64,000 nucleotides of DNA from Acidaminococcus sp. Its GTDB lineage: Bacteria; Bacillota; Negativicutes; Acidaminococcales; Acidaminococcaceae. The DNA lies in assembly GCA_022482815.1 (NCBI GenBank), contig JAKVOM010000001.1, positions 744,001 through 808,000 on the forward strand. The letters run 5' to 3'. The notes below the pieces were generated by a model that saw only the letters and a program-made list of their open reading frames with translations, searched no databases and was not told where the DNA came from. Shown in pieces: positions 60,674-64,000 of this stretch. Made by a program: the position numbers and the translations under genes. Numbering within the stretch: the stretch's first letter is position 1; the number at the start of each line of letters is the position of its first letter.

Positions 60674-62044
60674 ATGAGTGAAGAAACCCGTGAATTTGAC
60701 AATGAGAACCAGGCTGCTGCCGATCAGGCTGCAGAAGCTGCAGCGGACAAGGCTGCAGAGAATGCCGCTGATACTTCGGACGATGTTGTGGAAGCAGAAG
60801 CTGAATCCATTCCGGAAGGTACCCTTGTCAAGACAGAAACAGAACTTGATCCGCAGGACATTGAGAAAGAAGCCGAGAGCATCTGCCGCTGGGGTGCTGC
60901 CCGTGCCAGTGTCATTGTTATGACGCCGTTTTTAGGTTCCCTGGCCCTGATGGCAAACGAAGTCTATATGGTTGTCCGCCTGGGTGATCTGCGCGGTATT
61001 GAATTGGAGTCGAGCGCTATCACCGGTCTTATCAGTTCCCTGGGCGCTTCTTTTGTCGGACAGACTCTCTTTACTCTGATTCCGTTCCCGCCGCTTCAGG
61101 TTCCTATGGGCGTGGCAATTACTTATGCCGTAGGTAAGGCCGCCAATGCCTGGCTGAAAGCCGGCCAGCCTAAAGATATGGAACGGATCCGTGAAATCTT
61201 TGAAGAGGCCAAAAAAGAAGGATTGGCCCGCTTTAAAGAATTCAAGGAAGATCCTACCCGCAACCTGCCTCTGGGCGATGAGACAAAGCTGAAAATGAAG
61301 GAGAAAGCTCGTCCCATCTTCGATAAGATCAAAACGACAGCAGATGAAGCTGCTGATAAGGTTTCCAGCACTTATGAGGATATCCGCAATAGTAAGGAAG
61401 GCCCGAAGGGCAAGGTGGCTTCCGTGATGAATAACGTTGAGGAAGTTGCGGACAGTGTAGCAGAAAAACTGCAGCCTTATAAGGAAATAGCCACTCGTTG
61501 GATTTCCGTTCAAACCTGGGAGCAGCTGAGAAGCGGTGCCATTGTAGTCCCGTACCTGGATTTGTCCAAGGGAATCAGTGAAGCCTTGAAAGACAGCGAT
61601 TTCAAACTGGCAGGATGCTCCTATTACGGCGATCATAAGCTTTCCCTCTCCGTAGAAAATGAAAAATACGGTACCATTACGGCCGTAATCGGTATTGAAG
61701 GATTTGCCCTCAATAATACGGCCTCCTACGGGCGTTTCAAGATTTATGATTTTGCAGTTGCTGATAATAAGCTTGGCGAATTGGTCGTCAAGCTGCTGGG
61801 TACGAGAATTATCATGTCCCTCGTCAATGCTGTTTTCAATATGAAAACAGTAAGCAAGGATGACCTGATCTGCACATATAATCAAAATACGTTAACAGTT
61901 GACTTTACAGACGTTATTAGAAAGAATAAAGTATCACAATACAAAATTGCGGACAGAAACTTGTTCGATGTTGTTCAGCTGACTGCTCTTGTACCCGATG
62001 AAAAAGGTATTCATGTATGCAGCAAATGGACAATTAAAAAATAA
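60674..62044 (+). CDS. DUF697-like protein with acidic N-terminus
   Basis: The 456-residue protein has an Ala/Glu/Asp-rich N-terminal 65 residues, then a DUF697-like segment (RWGAARASVIVMTPFLGSL..., residues 75-155, with glycine/serine-rich hydrophobic helices ending in VPMGVAITYAVGKAANAWL), a charged helical part to about 270, and a C-terminal mixed domain of unknown type. DUF697 regions often occur at the C-terminus of, or next to, dynamin-like or Era-type GTPases; the two IRG-like GTPases lie elsewhere in this window. No signal peptide. AGGAGG lies before the ATG. Function unknown. Confidence 0.72.
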   Translation: MSEETREFDNENQAAADQAAEAAADKAAENAADTSDDVVEAEAESIPEGTLVKTETELDPQDIEKEAESICRWGAARASVIVMTPFLGSLALMANEVYMVVRLGDLRGIELESSAITGLISSLGASFVGQTLFTLIPFPPLQVPMGVAITYAVGKAANAWLKAGQPKDMERIREIFEEAKKEGLARFKEFKEDPTRNLPLGDETKLKMKEKARPIFDKIKTTADEAADKVSSTYEDIRNSKEGPKGKVASVMNNVEEVADSVAEKLQPYKEIATRWISVQTWEQLRSGAIVVPYLDLSKGISEALKDSDFKLAGCSYYGDHKLSLSVENEKYGTITAVIGIEGFALNNTASYGRFKIYDFAVADNKLGELVVKLLGTRIIMSLVNAVFNMKTVSKDDLICTYNQNTLTVDFTDVIRKNKVSQYKIADRNLFDVVQLTALVPDEKGIHVCSKWTIKK

Positions 62045-62058
62045 ACAGGAATTTTTGA

Positions 62059-62091
62059 AAGGGCAGGAATTTAGACCTGCCCTTATTTTTT
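62059..62091 (+). terminator. Terminator after the DUF697 gene
   Basis: AAGGGCAGG pairs with CCTGCCCTT around an 8-base loop and is followed by ATTTTTTG. Confidence 0.9.
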
Positions 62092-62268
62092 GTTCTGTTT
62101 GTCCTTTCTGGACCGGCAATTGTTTATTTGCCACATACAAAATTGAATGAAAAATCATAAAGATAATGAAAATAATAAAAATTGTATAGATTTTAAATTG
62201 TAAAGAGTCTATAATGAAAGGGTAAATGAAAAAGCGAAACTAAACTTTCGCAGAAGGGGGTTAATGTA

Positions 62269-63708
62269 ATGATTAGCTTTTTTGTGTGTCTTGCTATCCT
62301 AATTCTTGGCTATTTCATTTACGGCGGGTATGTTGAGAGCTGCTTCCGTCCTCCTATCGATGACAGAAAGACTCCGGCATACAGACTGGAAGATGGCGTT
62401 GACTATGTCCCGATGGACACGCCGCGCGTATTCCTTATCCAGCTGCTGAACATTGCTGGCCTGGGTCCTATCTTTGGTGCTCTGGCTGGTGCAATGTGGG
62501 GTCCTGCCGTATTCCTGTGGATCACCTTCGGTACGGTGTTTGCCGGCGGTGTCCATGACTTCATTTCCGGCCTGCTGTCCGAACGTAATGACGGCGCCAG
62601 CATCGCTGAAATCGTAGGTAAGTACCTTGGCCCTACGATGAAGACGGTTATGCGTGTCTTCTCTGTTGTCCTGTTGATCCTTGTAGGTGTTGCCTTCACG
62701 ACTGGCCCTGCCGGCCTGCTGACGAAGATTACGACTCAGAGCTTCAACTTCTGGCTGGTTGTTCTGCTGATTTACTATTTCGTCGCAACCTTCCTGCCAA
62801 TTGATAAAGTCATTGGCAGACTGTATCCGGTCTTTGGCTTCTGCCTGATTTTCATGGCAGTCGGCGTTTGTGTAATGCTCTTTGCTAAAGGTTACAACAT
62901 TCCTGAAATTGCTTTCGTCAATATGCATCCGAAAGGAACTCCGGTTTGGCCGATTATGTTCATCACCGTTGCCTGCGGTGCTATTTCCGGTTTCCATTCC
63001 ACTCAGTCTCCTCTGATGGCTCGCTGCATCAAGAGTGAACGTGAATGCCATAAGATTTTCTACGGTGCTATGGTTTGCGAAGGTATCATTGCTCTGATTT
63101 GGGCTGCAGCTGGCTGCTCCTTCTACAATGGTACTTCCGGACTGGCTAAAGCTTTCGTCACCTACAAAGGTGCCGGCGGCGTTGTCTATGATATCTGCAA
63201 AGGCCTGATGGGCGGTGTTGGTACCGTTATCGCTATGATCGGTGTTATTGCCTGCCCTGTATCTTCTGCTGATACGGCATTCCGCAGTGCTCGTTACACC
63301 ATTTGCGACTGGTTCCGCATTGATCAGAAGACTATTGCAAGCCGTCTGAAACTTTCTGTACCTATCATCCTGATTGGTGGTATTCTGACTCAGGTTGACG
63401 TAACCATTCTTTGGAGATATTTCTCCTGGACGAACCAGACTCTGGCTATGTTTGTTCTGTGGGCCGGTGCTATGTACCTGCTGGCTAACAAGGGCAACTA
63501 CTGGATTGCTCTGATTCCTGGTACCTTCATGAGTGCAGTATCCTGCACCTACATTCTGATGGCTAAGGAAGGCCTTGGTCTTTCTACTACCGTCGCTTAT
63601 CCTGCTGGTATCGTTGTCGCTATCATTGCAAACATCCTGTTCTGGAAGCGCGCAAAGAGAGTTGAAAAGGGCGAAATCGATCTGGCTGATAAACCTGTTG
63701 AAGGCTGA
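62269..63708 (+). CDS. cstA: CstA-family carbon-starvation/pyruvate-type transporter
   Basis: The 479-residue membrane protein is a short-form CstA. N-terminal YFIYGGYVESCFR, then GPIFGALAGAMWGPAVFLWITFGTVFAGGVHDFISG, and GAISGFHSTQSPLMARCIKSE are signature segments; about 14 helices. E. coli homologues CstA and BtsT carry peptides or pyruvate with protons. The short form without the long C-terminal domain is common in Firmicutes. It has a TATAAT box near 62210 but no clear -35. AGAAGGGGG lies before the ATG. A terminator follows. Confidence 0.92.
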   Translation: MISFFVCLAILILGYFIYGGYVESCFRPPIDDRKTPAYRLEDGVDYVPMDTPRVFLIQLLNIAGLGPIFGALAGAMWGPAVFLWITFGTVFAGGVHDFISGLLSERNDGASIAEIVGKYLGPTMKTVMRVFSVVLLILVGVAFTTGPAGLLTKITTQSFNFWLVVLLIYYFVATFLPIDKVIGRLYPVFGFCLIFMAVGVCVMLFAKGYNIPEIAFVNMHPKGTPVWPIMFITVACGAISGFHSTQSPLMARCIKSERECHKIFYGAMVCEGIIALIWAAAGCSFYNGTSGLAKAFVTYKGAGGVVYDICKGLMGGVGTVIAMIGVIACPVSSADTAFRSARYTICDWFRIDQKTIASRLKLSVPIILIGGILTQVDVTILWRYFSWTNQTLAMFVLWAGAMYLLANKGNYWIALIPGTFMSAVSCTYILMAKEGLGLSTTVAYPAGIVVAIIANILFWKRAKRVEKGEIDLADKPVEG

Positions 63709-63725
63709 TTGCTTTACAAGACACG

Positions 63726-63760
63726 AAAAACTGCGGTGCGAATGCACCGCAGTTTTTTTT
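63726..63760 (+). terminator. Terminator after cstA
   Basis: A perfect stem AAAACTGCGGTGC/GCACCGCAGTTTT with a 4-base loop is followed by more T residues. Confidence 0.95.
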
Positions 63761-63784
63761 ATAATAAAATAATTCAGGAGGTTT

Positions 63785-64000
63785 TTGCTTTACTCCTGCA
63801 ATCAGCTTCCGCATAGTCGGAAGCTGGGGAAACTTATTGAGGCAGAGGATTGTCATCAATCAGGGCAACCGGCACAGAAAATTTATCATTTTATAAAGGC
63901 GTTTTATTTGCAGCGTTCACTATGTGGGCACTCACCAAATCATAAAGAATTCATAAGAAAATTCACAAAAAAAACACAAAGTATTTATAATATATTCATG
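63785..64000 (+). CDS. Possible open frame at window end, doubtful
   Basis: A frame beginning at TTG after AGGAGG (63776-63781) stays open for 72 codons to the window edge. The product starts MLYSCNQLPHSRKLGKL and has no recognisable motif. An 8-bp hairpin AGCTTCCG/CGGAAGCT lies at 63804-63825, and a TTCACA-18-TATAAT promoter at 63962-63991 suggests that a different gene begins further right. I regard the frame as doubtful and list it only because it is not closed. Confidence 0.15.
   Translation, partial: MLYSCNQLPHSRKLGKLIEAEDCHQSGQPAQKIYHFIKAFYLQRSLCGHSPNHKEFIRKFTKKTQSIYNIFM
63962..63991 (+). promoter_or_regulatory. Promoter for a gene beyond the window
   Basis: TTCACA (63962-63967) and TATAAT (63986-63991) are separated by 18 bp in a very A+T-rich region directly before the window edge. 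Confidence 0.5.

Noticed and set aside
62299-63747. 482-codon frame antisense to cstA
   Set aside because: Fully covered by a signature transporter and running through its terminator; polar composition reflects reversed hydrophobic codons.
63804-63890. Possible riboswitch after cstA (hairpin AGCTTCCG/CGGAAGCT and GGGGAAAC)
   Set aside because: I could not match it to the conserved core of any riboswitch class, and the downstream gene is outside the window.

Overview
This window looks like a chromosomal segment of an anaerobic Negativicute of the Acidaminococcaceae type, most like Acidaminococcus (inference). The reasons are Gram-positive-style ribosome binding sites, T-box leaders and GAAC-N4-GTTC SOS operators combined with lipoproteins, a complete Rnf ion-pumping operon, and a predicted aconitate/tricarboxylate catabolic operon. 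Acidaminococcus is known to ferment amino acids and to use citrate and trans-aconitate. Base composition is near 50% GC by eye.

Layout. 0-5 kb: end of a cupin gene, a secreted carboxymuconolactone-decarboxylase-fold protein, a flavodoxin lipoprotein, a first T-box-controlled ilvC, a secreted protein of unknown function and an L-asparaginase. 5-11 kb: an M48 metalloprotease, two tandem GTPases resembling immunity-related (IRG) GTPases, and an M20 amidohydrolase. 11-21 kb: an accessory zone with an IS3/IS150-type element, an IS1182-type element and an ISL3-type element, interleaved with ldh, murI, tRNA-Thr(CGT), a LOG-family enzyme and a tetratricopeptide-like protein. 21-24 kb: a second ilvC, nearly identical to the first and with its own T-box, and a DUF815 ATPase.

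24-32.6 kb is the most distinctive part: a LysR regulator divergent from a seven-step cluster (PrpF-type isomerase, YbhJ-type aconitase homologue, SLC13/MatC-like carrier with a frameshift, YbhE-type lactonase, stand-alone carboxyltransferase/oxaloacetate-decarboxylase-like protein, small CMD-fold protein). A 21-bp perfect palindrome lies in the divergent promoter region. It resembles the E. coli pgl-ybhD-ybhHIJ neighbourhood and probably handles trans-aconitate or a related unsaturated tricarboxylate.

33-39 kb: a DUF559 protein, the AmmeMemoRadiSam pair (radical SAM enzyme plus a MEMO1-AMMECR1 fusion), a non-autonomous mobile element bounded by inverted arrays of TGTGGT motifs, a NagZ-like lipoprotein and an EamA transporter. 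39-47 kb: rnfCDGEAB followed by apbE, a NusG-domain-II protein, a Gx transporter and a family-4 uracil-DNA glycosylase, apparently one overlapping operon. 47-64 kb: radical SAM protein, NlpC/P60 hydrolase, an AcoR/DhaR-like activator lacking GAFTGA, trmB, an ftsW-PASTA PBP pair, a FolD lacking its usual catalytic lysine, a thioesterase, acyl-CoA ligase, DUF3153 lipoprotein, DUF190 protein, an SOS-controlled YneA-like LysM protein, a DUF697 protein and a CstA-type transporter.

A family of about 200-bp intergenic repeats, all in the same orientation and each carrying terminator-like hairpins, recurs at least six times. One copy is split by the IS3 element with a 3-bp target duplication, and another abuts the IS1182 element.
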